Position numbers and translations under genes: made by a program | Notes under the pieces: generated by a model | The model's input: the letters and a program-made list of their open reading frames with translations, nothing else | Told to the model about the DNA's origin: nothing | Database searches by the model: none | DNA from: CAIXOZ01 sp046091285 | GTDB lineage: Bacteria; Cyanobacteriota; Cyanobacteriia; PCC-6307; Cyanobiaceae | NCBI GenBank assembly: GCA_046091285.1 | Contig: JBJTBH010000110.1 | Span: 1-58,463, forward strand | Length of the DNA stretch: 58,463 nucleotides | Direction of reading: 5' to 3' | In this document: positions 8,786-17,612 of the stretch, one piece after another | How positions within the stretch are numbered: position 1 is the stretch's first letter | Layout: the number at the start of each line of letters is the position of its first letter

Positions 8786-9715
8786 TCAGGTGGGACGCAG
8801 GGCTGCCAACCCGGAAATCAGGTTCTCACGAACGTTGTCGTACGCAGAAAGAAGGGGAAGTCGGGGGGCGCCCACGGGCCAACCGGTCAGTTCCAGCGCT
8901 GCCTTGACCGGGATGGGATTGGTGGTGCAGAACAACGCCCGGCAGAGCGGCAACAATTGTTCGTGGAGGGCCAGCGCCTCCTGAGCCCGGCCGGCCAGGG
9001 CCGCCGCCACCATGGTCTGAATCAGGGGGCCGGCCAGATGGCTGGCCACACTGACGACGCCGACGGCGCCCACCGCCAGCATGGGAAGGGTGAGGGCATC
9101 ATCGCCGCTGTAAATCGCCAGCCGTTCCCCACAGCAGGCCCGCAGCTGACCGACCTCCTGGGTGGTGCCACTGGCGGCCTTGAAGCTCACCACATTGGGC
9201 AGATCCATCAGCCGGGCGGTCGTCTCGGGCGCCAGGCTGCATCCTGTACGGCCCGGGATGTTGTAAAGCATCAGCGGCAGGTCCGGGGCCGCCTGGGCGA
9301 CCGCACGGAAATGGGCCTCCAGACCATCCTGGGGTGGTTTGTTGTAATAGGGAACGACCACCAGGGCACCATCGGCCCCGAGACGGGCCGCCTGACGGGC
9401 CGCCTCCTCCGCCTCCACCGTGCAGTTGCTGCCAGTGCCGGCGAGCACCAGGGCCCGGCCACTCACCGCCTGCCGCACCGCCGTCAGCAATTGATGCTGC
9501 TCCTCCCAGCTGAGGGTGGGCGACTCACCGGTGGTGCCGCAGACCACCAGGCCATCGGAACCCTGACTGACGAGATGGTCAGCGAGTCGCTCCGCCAGGG
9601 GTAGATCCAGGGATCCGTCGGGCGCAAAAGGCGTGACCATCGCCGTGATCACCCGCCCGAACGGTGCCGGTGATGCCGCGCCGGATTGGAGCACCGAAGC
9701 TGTGGACGCGCTCAT
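8786..9715 (-). CDS. dapA: 4-hydroxy-tetrahydrodipicolinate synthase
   Basis: DapA condenses pyruvate with aspartate semialdehyde at the entry to the diaminopimelate/lysine branch, supplying lysine and peptidoglycan. The 309-residue protein has GTTGES at 60-65, the tyrosine of LYNIPGRTG (Y151) and the Schiff-base lysine in VVSFKAASG (K179). The start overlaps the end of asd by 4 bp (ATGA), so the two consecutive pathway enzymes are translationally coupled. Confidence 0.96.
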   Translation of the reverse strand: MSASTASVLQSGAASPAPFGRVITAMVTPFAPDGSLDLPLAERLADHLVSQGSDGLVVCGTTGESPTLSWEEQHQLLTAVRQAVSGRALVLAGTGSNCTVEAEEAARQAARLGADGALVVVPYYNKPPQDGLEAHFRAVAQAAPDLPLMLYNIPGRTGCSLAPETTARLMDLPNVVSFKAASGTTQEVGQLRACCGERLAIYSGDDALTLPMLAVGAVGVVSVASHLAGPLIQTMVAAALAGRAQEALALHEQLLPLCRALFCTTNPIPVKAALELTGWPVGAPRLPLLSAYDNVRENLISGLAALRPT

Positions 9716-10779
9716 CGGCTCCCTCCAGCCACCGGCGCCGACTGAAGCAACTCAGCGATCTGGATGGCGTTCAGGGCCGCACCCTTGCGGATCTGATCCC
9801 CGCAGAGCCAGAACTCAAGCGCCTGAGGATGGCTGAGATCCTGACGGATCCGGCCGATGGCGACCGGATCCCGACCGGTGACGTCGGTGGGCATCGGGAA
9901 GCGATTGCTGCCGAAATCCTCGATCAGCTCCACCCCCGGGGCAGCCGCCAGGAGGGCTCGCGCCTCCTCCACCGGGAACGGGGATTCAAACTCCACATTG
10001 ATGGCCTCGGAATGGGCCCGCAGCACCGGCACTCGCACACAGGTGGCCGACACCCTCAGCTCCGGAAGCCCCATGATCTTGCGGGTCTCATACAGCATCT
10101 TGAGCTCCTCCTCGCAATAGGCGTTGTCCTGAAGAGGAGAGTTATGCAGAAAAAGGTTGAAAGCGAGGGGATACGGGAGCACCTCGCTGACGGGAACACC
10201 ACCCTCAAGCACCGTGCGGCTGAGCTGGCGCAGCTCCTCCATCGCCCGGGCTCCGGCACCGCTGGCGGACTGATAGGTGCTCACCACCACCCTGCGGATC
10301 GGACGACGGGCCGCCAGGGGTGCCAGGGCCAGGGTCATCAGGATGGTGGTGCAGTTGGGGTTGGCGATGATCCCCTGATGCGCGAAGGCGGCCTGCGGAT
10401 TGACCTCAGGCACCACCAGGGGCACCGCCGGATCCATGCGGAAAGCGCTGGAATTGTCGATGACCACGGCGCCGGCTGCGGCCGCCACCGGCGCCCAGGT
10501 GCGCGATGTGGACCCACCGGCGGACGCCAGCACCAGATCCACCCCTTCAAAGACCTCGGCGCTGACCGCAACGATCGTGTGATCCTGCCCACGCCAGGAC
10601 AGCGTCTGACCCGCCGATCGGGGCGAAGCCAGAGGAATCAGCTCCGCGACCGGAAACTGACGTTCGTCGAGCAGAGCCAGCAGCTCCTGGCCCACGGCGC
10701 CGGTGGCGCCGAGAATGGCCACCCGCAGCGGGCGATCAGGCAGACGGTTCAAGGTGGTGGAAGGGGTGGCAGCGGTCAA
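9712..10779 (-). CDS. asd: Aspartate-semialdehyde dehydrogenase
   Basis: Asd reduces aspartyl phosphate to aspartate semialdehyde, the substrate of DapA, with NADPH. The 355-residue protein has the nucleotide-binding loop GATGAVGQE near residues 24-32, and the active-site cysteine in NPNCTT (C143). It is the first gene of the leftward asd-dapA-rnj cluster and overlaps dapA by 4 bp. Its promoter must lie in the 402-bp gap shared with the divergent tig. Confidence 0.96.
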   Translation of the reverse strand: MTAATPSTTLNRLPDRPLRVAILGATGAVGQELLALLDERQFPVAELIPLASPRSAGQTLSWRGQDHTIVAVSAEVFEGVDLVLASAGGSTSRTWAPVAAAAGAVVIDNSSAFRMDPAVPLVVPEVNPQAAFAHQGIIANPNCTTILMTLALAPLAARRPIRRVVVSTYQSASGAGARAMEELRQLSRTVLEGGVPVSEVLPYPLAFNLFLHNSPLQDNAYCEEELKMLYETRKIMGLPELRVSATCVRVPVLRAHSEAINVEFESPFPVEEARALLAAAPGVELIEDFGSNRFPMPTDVTGRDPVAIGRIRQDLSHPQALEFWLCGDQIRKGAALNAIQIAELLQSAPVAGGSR

Positions 10780-11181
10780 GGGAACAAGAAGCTGAGCGGC
10801 AACGGTGCCCCTGATGTGGGGCTCAGGACAGGGGCTGGGAACAACCCCGTCCTGGACTGATCCCTGAAGCGCCCCCGGAGTCGTTCAGGCGGTGATGGAA
10901 CGGGAATCCGAGGGGGACGTTGGACAGGGATTCGGAGGACCCGGGGCAGCGAACACCTGATTCCCTGAACTGACGCGACCCGATGAACGCGCTGAATTCA
11001 GAGGGGATCGGGGATCGGAGCCGCCTGAACGGGTCACCCGAGGAGATATGAGCGATCTATTGGCGTCGCAGTGATAATACGTCGGAACCAGCCAGGCCAG
11101 GCGAGGAGGATCCCCGACCGTCGGATCCCGTCACGGTCACTTTCTAGACTGTTGGGCTGCCTTGCCGAACCGTTCGTTGTC
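10780..11181. other. Long divergent intergenic region between asd and tig
   Basis: This 402-bp region contains no gene I can support. It holds a perfect 10-bp palindrome CTGAATTCAG at 10992-11001, a tandem GGGATCG duplication just after it (about 11004-11017), and an extended -10-like element (TG then TAATAC at 11075-11080) facing tig. It should contain promoters in both directions. Confidence 0.5.
11072..11080 (+). promoter_or_regulatory. Possible extended -10 element upstream of tig
   Basis: TG at 11072-11073, one base, then TAATAC at 11075-11080 match an extended -10 box. No clear -35 is visible. Transcription would begin about 95 bp before the tig ATG. Confidence 0.25.
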
Positions 11182-12531
11182 ATGAGTCCAGCCGCCCCCA
11201 GCCTGCGGATCAGCACCAGCCCCCTTCCTGCCAGCCGCCTGGCCGTGGAACTGGCCGTTCCCGGGGAGCGCACCCAGGCCAGCTATGACGCAGCCGTGGA
11301 ATCACTGAGCCGCAGCGTCAAGCTGCCGGGCTTCCGCAAGGGCAAGGTGCCCCGTGCCGTGCTGCTGCAGCAGATCGGTCCCCTGCGCATTCGCGCCACC
11401 GCCCTGGAAAGCCTGGTGGACACGGCGTTCCGCGAGGCCCTGGATCAGGAGAAGATCGAGGCGATCAGCCAGCCCAGCCTGGCGGAAGGATTCGAGTTGG
11501 TGCTGGAGCGCTTCACACCCGGCAGCGAGCTGAGCTTCACCCTGGAGATGGATGTGGAGCCCAGCCCCAGCTTGAAGAGCACCCGAGGACTGACCGCCTC
11601 GGCGACCGTCACCCCCCACGACCCGGCACGGGTGGACGAACTGATCGAACAGTCCAGACGCCAGCTGGCCACCCTGGTGCCGGTGGAAGGGCGTCCGGCC
11701 GCCTCGGGCGATGTGGTGGTGGTGAGCTTTGCCGGCACCTACACCGATAACGATGAGGCGATCAGCGGCGGCAGCATTGACGCCATGGAGGTCGAGCTCG
11801 AGGACGGCCGCATGATCCCTGGCTTCGTGGAAGGGATCATCGGCATGACTGTGGACGAGACCCGGACCATCCCCTGCCAGTTTCCTGAGAACTACCCGCA
11901 GGAAGACGCCCGCAGCCGCGACGCCAGCTTCGTGATCACCCTCAAGGAGCTCAAGGCGCGGGAACTGCCCGCTCTCGATGACGCCTTCGCGCAACAGGCC
12001 AGCGACAAAGCCACCCTGGCGGAACTGCGTGCCGACGTGGAACAGCGCCTGCAACAGGAGGCCGAACGGCGCAACAAGGCCAGCCGCAATGACGCACTCC
12101 TGGCAGCCCTGGTGGCCGAACTGGAGGTGGAACTGCCGGAATCGATGGTGCAGCAGGAGATCCGCAACCTGATCGAACAGACCGCCTCCCAGCTGGCGCA
12201 GCAGGGCATGGATGTGAAGAGCCTCTTCACTCCCGAACTGGTGCGCAGCCTGATGGATTCCTCCCGGGAGGAGGCGGAAACCAGGCTGCGGCGCACCCTG
12301 GCGCTCCAGGCCCTGGCGGAGGCCGAAGCGATCACGGTGGCCGAGGAGGATCTGAATGCCAAGGTGACGGAAGTGACCCGCACCCTCAGCGACACCAGCC
12401 GCATCGATCCGGAGCGGCTGAGGCTGGCCGTGGCCGATGATCTGCTGCGGGAAACGCTGATGACCTGGCTGGAGGCGAACAGCACCGTCACGGAAACGAC
12501 GGCAAGCGCGGCAGAAGACGACCAAGCCTGA
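11182..12531 (+). CDS. tig: Trigger factor, ribosome-associated chaperone and peptidyl-prolyl isomerase
   Basis: Trigger factor binds the ribosome exit tunnel and folds nascent chains. The 449-residue protein has the ribosome-binding signature GFRKGKVPR in the N-terminal domain, a central FKBP-like PPIase domain (about residues 165-250, with VEGIIGMTVDETR), and a helical C-terminal chaperone region. ATG at 11182 (MSPAAPSLRIS) is the start because the N-terminal domain begins directly after it. An upstream in-frame codon at 11071 would add 37 residues of no family similarity. It lies ahead of clpP and clpX, the same order as in many bacteria. Confidence 0.96.
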   Translation: MSPAAPSLRISTSPLPASRLAVELAVPGERTQASYDAAVESLSRSVKLPGFRKGKVPRAVLLQQIGPLRIRATALESLVDTAFREALDQEKIEAISQPSLAEGFELVLERFTPGSELSFTLEMDVEPSPSLKSTRGLTASATVTPHDPARVDELIEQSRRQLATLVPVEGRPAASGDVVVVSFAGTYTDNDEAISGGSIDAMEVELEDGRMIPGFVEGIIGMTVDETRTIPCQFPENYPQEDARSRDASFVITLKELKARELPALDDAFAQQASDKATLAELRADVEQRLQQEAERRNKASRNDALLAALVAELEVELPESMVQQEIRNLIEQTASQLAQQGMDVKSLFTPELVRSLMDSSREEAETRLRRTLALQALAEAEAITVAEEDLNAKVTEVTRTLSDTSRIDPERLRLAVADDLLRETLMTWLEANSTVTETTASAAEDDQA

Positions 12532-12597
12532 GCCAACGGGCCCTCGTCCTCCCGTCGGGCCCCATAGATTGGCTGAAGTCCAACCACCCAACAGAGT

Positions 12598-13350
12598 GTG
12601 ATCGACGCCTTTTCCAACGCCTTGTCCCCCGCGACGACAGTCGGCACGGTCGCAGCCGACGGTGTTGGAGTCGGCGGAATCACCGCAGGCCTCGATGCAC
12701 CGGTCGAGGCCCTTCGCCACCATCCGATCAACAACCGTTGGTCCGGCGTTGTCGCCAGTCCCGGCGTGTTGCCGACCGTGGTCGAGCAGTCCGGCCGGGG
12801 CGACCGGGCCTTCGATATCTATTCCCGTCTCCTGCGCGAGCGGATCATCTTTCTCGGCACCGGCATCGATGACGCTGTGGCTGATGCCCTCGTGGCTCAG
12901 TTGCTGTTCCTGGAAGCCGAGGATCCGGAGAAGGACATTCAGATCTACATCAACTCGCCTGGGGGCTCGGTCACGGCTGGCCTGGCGATTTATGACACCA
13001 TGCAGCAGGTGGCGCCCGACGTCGTCACGATCTGCTACGGCCTGGCCGCCAGCATGGGCGCCTTCCTGCTTTCAGGCGGCTGCAAGGGCAAGCGTCTGGC
13101 CCTGCCCAATGCACGGATCATGATCCATCAGCCCCTGGGAGGCGCCCAGGGCCAGGCGGTGGACATCGAGATTCAGGCCAAGGAAATCCTGTATCTCAAG
13201 GACACGCTGAACGGTCTGATGGCCGAACACACGGGCCAGCCGCTCGGAAAAATCGCTGAAGACACAGACCGTGACTACTTCCTTTCTCCTGCAGAGGCGG
13301 TTGAATACGGTCTGATTGATCGGGTCGTGGATGACTCCACCGCGCTTTGA
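12598..13350 (+). CDS. clpP: ATP-dependent Clp protease proteolytic subunit
   Basis: This is the serine protease ring of the Clp machine, partner of ClpX encoded just downstream. The catalytic triad is complete: S152 in GLAASMGA, H177 in MIHQPLGG and D226 in TDRD. The conserved core starts around residue 57 (PGVLPTVVEQSGRG). I use the GTG at 12598 (MIDA...) because, from memory, picocyanobacterial relatives also begin MIDA and carry HHPI.NRW before the core. Between MIDA and HHPI this protein has about 35 extra Ala/Gly/Val-rich residues. A GTG at 12766 would give a shorter, Synechocystis-like form. At 250 residues it is long for the family (about 200-225). Confidence 0.95.
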   Translation: MIDAFSNALSPATTVGTVAADGVGVGGITAGLDAPVEALRHHPINNRWSGVVASPGVLPTVVEQSGRGDRAFDIYSRLLRERIIFLGTGIDDAVADALVAQLLFLEAEDPEKDIQIYINSPGGSVTAGLAIYDTMQQVAPDVVTICYGLAASMGAFLLSGGCKGKRLALPNARIMIHQPLGGAQGQAVDIEIQAKEILYLKDTLNGLMAEHTGQPLGKIAEDTDRDYFLSPAEAVEYGLIDRVVDDSTAL

Positions 13351-13451
13351 TCGTTAAGGACCGCTGACGTTCCCCCGTTTCGGGTGGATGCTGGAGGTTC
13401 GGCTTCACCAGGCCACTGGTCCTGTCCGTCCTGATACCGACGCCCCGCGCG

Positions 13452-14810
13452 ATGGCCAAATTCGATGCCCACCTGAAATGTTCCTTCTGCGGCAAGTCCC
13501 AGGAGCAGGTGCGCAAGCTGATCGCCGGCCCGGGTGTCTACATCTGCGACGAGTGCATCGACCTCTGCAACGAAATCCTGGACGAGGAGCTCGACACCGG
13601 TACAGCGGGTGCTCATCGCCACGGTCCCGATCCATCCCGGAAGACCGTGGCCCCTCGCAAGACCAGCAGGCCGGCTCCCACCCTGGCCAGCATCCCCAAA
13701 CCCCAGGAAATCAAGGCCTTCCTCGATGAACAGGTGGTGGGCCAGGAGGAGGCCAAGAAGGTGCTGTCAGTGGCTGTCTACAACCACTACAAGCGCCTGG
13801 CCTGGCAAGGCGACGGCAAAGGTGAGACGGATCAGACGGCGACACGCCTGCACAAATCGAACATCCTCCTGATCGGTCCCACGGGGTGCGGGAAAACCCT
13901 GCTCGCCCAGACCCTGGCCGAACTGCTGGATGTCCCGTTCGCGGTGGCGGATGCGACCACCCTCACGGAAGCCGGCTACGTCGGAGAAGACGTCGAAAAC
14001 ATCCTTCTGAGACTCCTGCAGAAGGCCGATCTCGATGTCGACCAGGCCCAGCGGGGCATCATCTACATCGATGAGATCGACAAGATCACTCGCAAAAGTG
14101 AAAACCCCTCGATCACCCGAGACGTCTCCGGTGAAGGGGTGCAGCAGGCCCTGCTGAAGATGCTGGAGGGCACGATCGCCAATGTGCCCCCGCAGGGTGG
14201 TCGGAAACATCCCTACCAGGACTGCATTCAGATCGACACCAGCCAGATCCTGTTCATCTGTGGCGGTGCCTTCGTCGGCCTTGAGGATGTGGTGCAGCGC
14301 CGACTCGGCCGCAATGCGATCGGATTTGTTCCCGCCGATGGCCGCAGCCGCCTCCGCAGCGGAAGGGATCAGCAGGCCTCACAGGTCCTGCGCCAGCTCG
14401 AACCCGATGATCTGGTGCGCTATGGCCTGATCCCTGAATTCATCGGTCGCCTACCGGTGACCGCCGTGCTCGAACCCCTTGATGCCCGCGCCCTGGAAGC
14501 GATCCTCACCGAACCACGCGATGCTCTGGTCAAGCAGTTCCAGACCCTGCTGAGCATGGACAACGTGCGACTGGACTTTGAACCCGAGGCCGTTGAAGCG
14601 ATCGCCCGCGAAGCCCACAGGCGCAAGACCGGCGCCCGGGCCCTGCGCGGCATCATCGAAGAACTGATGCTTGAGCTGATGTACGAGCTGCCGTCCCGCA
14701 AGGATGTCAGGACCTTCACCATCACCCGCGAACTGGTGGATCAACGCACCAAGGGCAAGGTGCTCACCCATCCTGGGGCGATCGGTCTCGACACCCAGGC
14801 CACGGCCTGA
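13452..14810 (+). CDS. clpX: ATP-dependent Clp protease ATP-binding subunit ClpX
   Basis: ClpX is the AAA+ unfoldase that feeds substrates to ClpP. The 452-residue protein has an N-terminal zinc-binding domain with C10, C13, C32 and C35, the Walker A motif GPTGCGKT at 142-149, a Walker B region IIYIDEIDK, and GVQQALLKMLEGT and GRLP motifs typical of ClpX. It follows clpP after 101 bp. An LRAT-like gene follows 15 bp after its stop and is probably co-transcribed. Confidence 0.97.
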   Translation: MAKFDAHLKCSFCGKSQEQVRKLIAGPGVYICDECIDLCNEILDEELDTGTAGAHRHGPDPSRKTVAPRKTSRPAPTLASIPKPQEIKAFLDEQVVGQEEAKKVLSVAVYNHYKRLAWQGDGKGETDQTATRLHKSNILLIGPTGCGKTLLAQTLAELLDVPFAVADATTLTEAGYVGEDVENILLRLLQKADLDVDQAQRGIIYIDEIDKITRKSENPSITRDVSGEGVQQALLKMLEGTIANVPPQGGRKHPYQDCIQIDTSQILFICGGAFVGLEDVVQRRLGRNAIGFVPADGRSRLRSGRDQQASQVLRQLEPDDLVRYGLIPEFIGRLPVTAVLEPLDARALEAILTEPRDALVKQFQTLLSMDNVRLDFEPEAVEAIAREAHRRKTGARALRGIIEELMLELMYELPSRKDVRTFTITRELVDQRTKGKVLTHPGAIGLDTQATA

Positions 14811-14825
14811 AGCCAGTCCACCGCC

Positions 14826-15491
14826 TTGAGCGCCGCCGATCACCTGCAGGTTCCAAGGCAGCACGGACTGTTCCGGCACCATGGCATCGACCTGGGGGAT
14901 GGGACCGTGGCCCATTACCTGGAGGGACGCCAGATCCTGCGCAGCCCCCTGGACGCCTTCAGCCGCGGCCAGCCCCTGAGCGTGGTGACCTACGACAGCT
15001 GCTCACCGGTGGGGGTGACCCTGCGTCGGGCGATGGGACGCCTCGGAGAGCAGAACTACAACCTGCTCTTCAACAACTGCGAACATTTCGCGCACTGGTG
15101 CAAGACGGGACGCCACCGCAGCCGTCAGGTGGAACAGGTGCTGGAATCAGGCCGCCTGGGCGTCAGGGCCCTCGGCCAATGGCTGCCGGGGGCGGTGATC
15201 CAGGCAGCCCGGCTCCTGATCCAGCAGGGGCTGGCTGATCCAGGCAGGCTGGAACAGGGTCGCGACCTCGCCCGGCGCACCCTCAGACAGCTCGATGGCC
15301 TGCGGCAGCGGCTGCAGGCACGGCTCGACCAGCACCTGGCTCATTGGGAGCCTCGCCAGGGCGAGGCCGGGCTGACCCAGCTGCGCCTGGCGGCCCAGAC
15401 CCTGGCCGATCAGCTGAGCACCGTGGAGGAGCTGGAGCAACGACTCTCGCGGCTGCTGGAAGCTGGCCCCGATCCAGACCCTCCCGAATGA
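14826..15491 (+). CDS. LRAT/NC-domain protein (NlpC/P60-like fold)
   Basis: The 221-residue protein has an N-terminal domain resembling lecithin-retinol acyltransferase/NC-domain proteins: RHHGIDLGDG with H18/H19, a second histidine in VAHYLEG (H30), and NNCEHFAHW with the candidate catalytic cysteine C85. Members of this fold act as acyltransferases, phospholipases or thiol hydrolases. The substrate here is unknown. Residues from about 100 onward are helical and Gln/Leu/Arg-rich with no recognised domain. I use the TTG at 14826 (MSAADHLQVP), 15 bp after clpX, because the domain begins immediately after it. The gene sits between clpX and dnaX on the same strand. Confidence 0.7.
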   Translation: MSAADHLQVPRQHGLFRHHGIDLGDGTVAHYLEGRQILRSPLDAFSRGQPLSVVTYDSCSPVGVTLRRAMGRLGEQNYNLLFNNCEHFAHWCKTGRHRSRQVEQVLESGRLGVRALGQWLPGAVIQAARLLIQQGLADPGRLEQGRDLARRTLRQLDGLRQRLQARLDQHLAHWEPRQGEAGLTQLRLAAQTLADQLSTVEELEQRLSRLLEAGPDPDPPE

Positions 15492-15560
15492 AGAAGCGAC
15501 ACCGATGGGGCCGGTAGCCTCAGGACAGCGGACGACCCGCCCGATCGCGCGCAGCGTTCC

Positions 15561-17609
15561 ATGAGCCAGGCCTACCAGCCGCTGCACCACAAGTACCGAC
15601 CCCAGCGCTTCGACCAGCTGGTGGGACAGGAGGCGATCGCCACCACCCTGAGCCAGGCGCTGCGGCAGAACCGGATCGCTCCGGCCTACCTGCTGAGCGG
15701 TCCGCGCGGTACCGGCAAGACCTCAAGCGCCCGCATCCTGGCCCGCTCGCTCAACTGTCTGAGCAGCGACGGTCCCACCCCGGAACCCTGCGGCACGTGC
15801 GAGCTGTGCCGCACGATCGCCTCCGGCCAGGCCCTCGACGTGATCGAGATCGATGCCGCCTCCAACACCGGCGTTGACAACATCCGCGACCTGATCGAGC
15901 GCTCCCGCTTCGCACCGGTGCAGGCGCGCTGGAAGGTGTACGTCATCGACGAATGCCACATGCTCTCCACGGCAGCCTTCAATGCGCTGCGCAAGACCCT
16001 GGAGGAACCACCACCGCGGGTGGTGTTCGTGCTGGCGACCACCGATCCGCAGCGGGTGCTGCCCACCATCCTCTCCCGCTGTCAGCGCTTCGATTTCCGC
16101 CGGATTCCCCTGGAGGCCCTCGAGGGCCATCTGCGCTTCATCGCTGAACAGGAAGAGATCGGCATCACGGCGGACGCTCTGCATGTGGTGGCCCAGCGGG
16201 CCCAGGGTGGCCTGCGGGATGCCGAAAGCCTGCTGGATCAGCTCAGCCTCCTGCCGCCACCGATCGAGGCCCTGGCGGTCTGGGAACTGCTGGGAGCCGT
16301 ACCCGAACAGGAGCTTCTGACCCTGGCCGGCGCCCTGGCGACCGCGGAACCTCTGGCCCTGCTGGAATGTTGCCGGCAGCTGCTGGATCGGGGCCGCGAA
16401 CCATCGGCGGTTCTTCAGGGCCTGGCCTCCCTGCTGAGGGATCTGGTGCTGGCCGCGGTGGCGCCGGATCGCCTGGAGCTGACCAGCCTGTCGCCCCAGT
16501 TCCGCGACAACCTGCCGGCCCTGGCCGGAAGCATCGGCAAGGAGCGACTCCTGCTCTGGCAAAGCCAGCTGCGCGGCAGTGAACAGCAGCGGCGCCAGAG
16601 CGTGCAGCCCAGGCTGTGGCTGGATGTGCTGCTGCTGGGGCTGCTGGCCCCGACAGCAGCGCCGCAGACGGCTGGCGCTTCGGTCGTGACCATGCCGGCA
16701 GCGGCGCAACCGCAACAACGCCCAGCGGACGGTGCAGCCCCGATGCAGGGACCACCTGGCATCAGCTCCGCACCGGGGCGCGGCCCGGTGAGTCACCACC
16801 CTGCTGCACCCGACTCGCGGCGCCAGACCGCAGCGACAGCCGGTCCGACAGCCACCGCCAACCAACCCACAGCCCCTGCAGCCCCTGCGATCCCTGACGC
16901 CCCATCCGTCCCGACCAGCGCCGGTTCGGAACCATCGCTGAACGAACTCTGGCAGCAGATCCTCAGTGGCCTGGAACTGCCATCGACCCGGATGCTGCTG
17001 TCACAGCAAGCAACGCTGATCCGACTGGACAGCCAACGGGCGGTGGTGCGGGTCTCCAGCAACTGGATCCCGATGGTGCAAAGCCGTCTGTCACTGCTGG
17101 AGACAGCCGTGGGCCGAGCCCTCGGAAGCCCGAGGCAACTGGTGCTGGAAGGGGGTGATCCCATCAGCCTCCAGCCATCGCCGCCGGCCTCCTCCCAGCA
17201 ACCCGCACACGTCCAGGCGCCTGCCGTGGCCCCATCGGTGCAGAGCCGGCCGGTGGCGCCCACGCCCCACGCCCCTGTCCGCGCGACATCAGAGCAGGAA
17301 GAACGCCCAGAAACGCAGGCGGCCATTCAACGCACGGCTCCTCCGAAGCCAACGCACACACCGGCAGCCGCCGGAGCAGCATCAGCGCCGACACCGGAAG
17401 CGCAGAAACCGGCAGCGACAGACCCTGAGCCGGAAACGCCGACGCCGGGTCAACCGGCGAGAACCGCAGGCGCACCAGGGCCGGGACCCTCGACCCCGGA
17501 AGCCCGCCAGCAACAGCAGCTCGATGAGAAGGCCAGGCGTCTGGCCGACTTCTTCAACGGCGAAGTGATCACCCTGGAAGATACGCTCGAAGATGGTGAC
17601 GCCGCCTGA
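15561..17609 (+). CDS. dnaX: DNA polymerase III subunit gamma/tau
   Basis: This is the clamp-loader ATPase of the replicative polymerase. The 682-residue protein begins YQPLHHKYRPQRFDQLVGQ. It has Walker A GPRGTGKT at 47-54, a zinc-binding module with C66, C77, C80 and C83, and Walker B VYVIDECHML. Domain III ends near residue 360. A long Pro/Ala/Thr/Gln-rich hinge follows, interrupted by a folded segment (about 450-530, LNELWQQILSGLELPSTRMLLSQQA, cut here). The end RLADFFNGEVITLEDT matches the cyanobacterial C-terminus. No intein interrupts it, unlike Synechocystis DnaX. Confidence 0.95.
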   Translation: MSQAYQPLHHKYRPQRFDQLVGQEAIATTLSQALRQNRIAPAYLLSGPRGTGKTSSARILARSLNCLSSDGPTPEPCGTCELCRTIASGQALDVIEIDAASNTGVDNIRDLIERSRFAPVQARWKVYVIDECHMLSTAAFNALRKTLEEPPPRVVFVLATTDPQRVLPTILSRCQRFDFRRIPLEALEGHLRFIAEQEEIGITADALHVVAQRAQGGLRDAESLLDQLSLLPPPIEALAVWELLGAVPEQELLTLAGALATAEPLALLECCRQLLDRGREPSAVLQGLASLLRDLVLAAVAPDRLELTSLSPQFRDNLPALAGSIGKERLLLWQSQLRGSEQQRRQSVQPRLWLDVLLLGLLAPTAAPQTAGASVVTMPAAAQPQQRPADGAAPMQGPPGISSAPGRGPVSHHPAAPDSRRQTAATAGPTATANQPTAPAAPAIPDAPSVPTSAGSEPSLNELWQQILSGLELPSTRMLLSQQATLIRLDSQRAVVRVSSNWIPMVQSRLSLLETAVGRALGSPRQLVLEGGDPISLQPSPPASSQQPAHVQAPAVAPSVQSRPVAPTPHAPVRATSEQEERPETQAAIQRTAPPKPTHTPAAAGAASAPTPEAQKPAATDPEPETPTPGQPARTAGAPGPGPSTPEARQQQQLDEKARRLADFFNGEVITLEDTLEDGDAA

Positions 17610-17612
17610 GGA

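Noticed and set aside
12538..12570. Hairpin of two GGGCCC arms after tig as a terminator
   Set aside because: GGGCCC is self-complementary by itself and no T tract follows, so pairing is not specific evidence.
11302..12723. Long minus-strand open frame (473 residues) opposite tig
   Set aside because: Gln/His/Gly-rich composition typical of antisense frames in GC-rich genes; tig is clearly real.
15561..17609. Intein in dnaX
   Set aside because: The Walker A and downstream motifs are continuous and the length is explained by the Pro/Ala-rich hinge.
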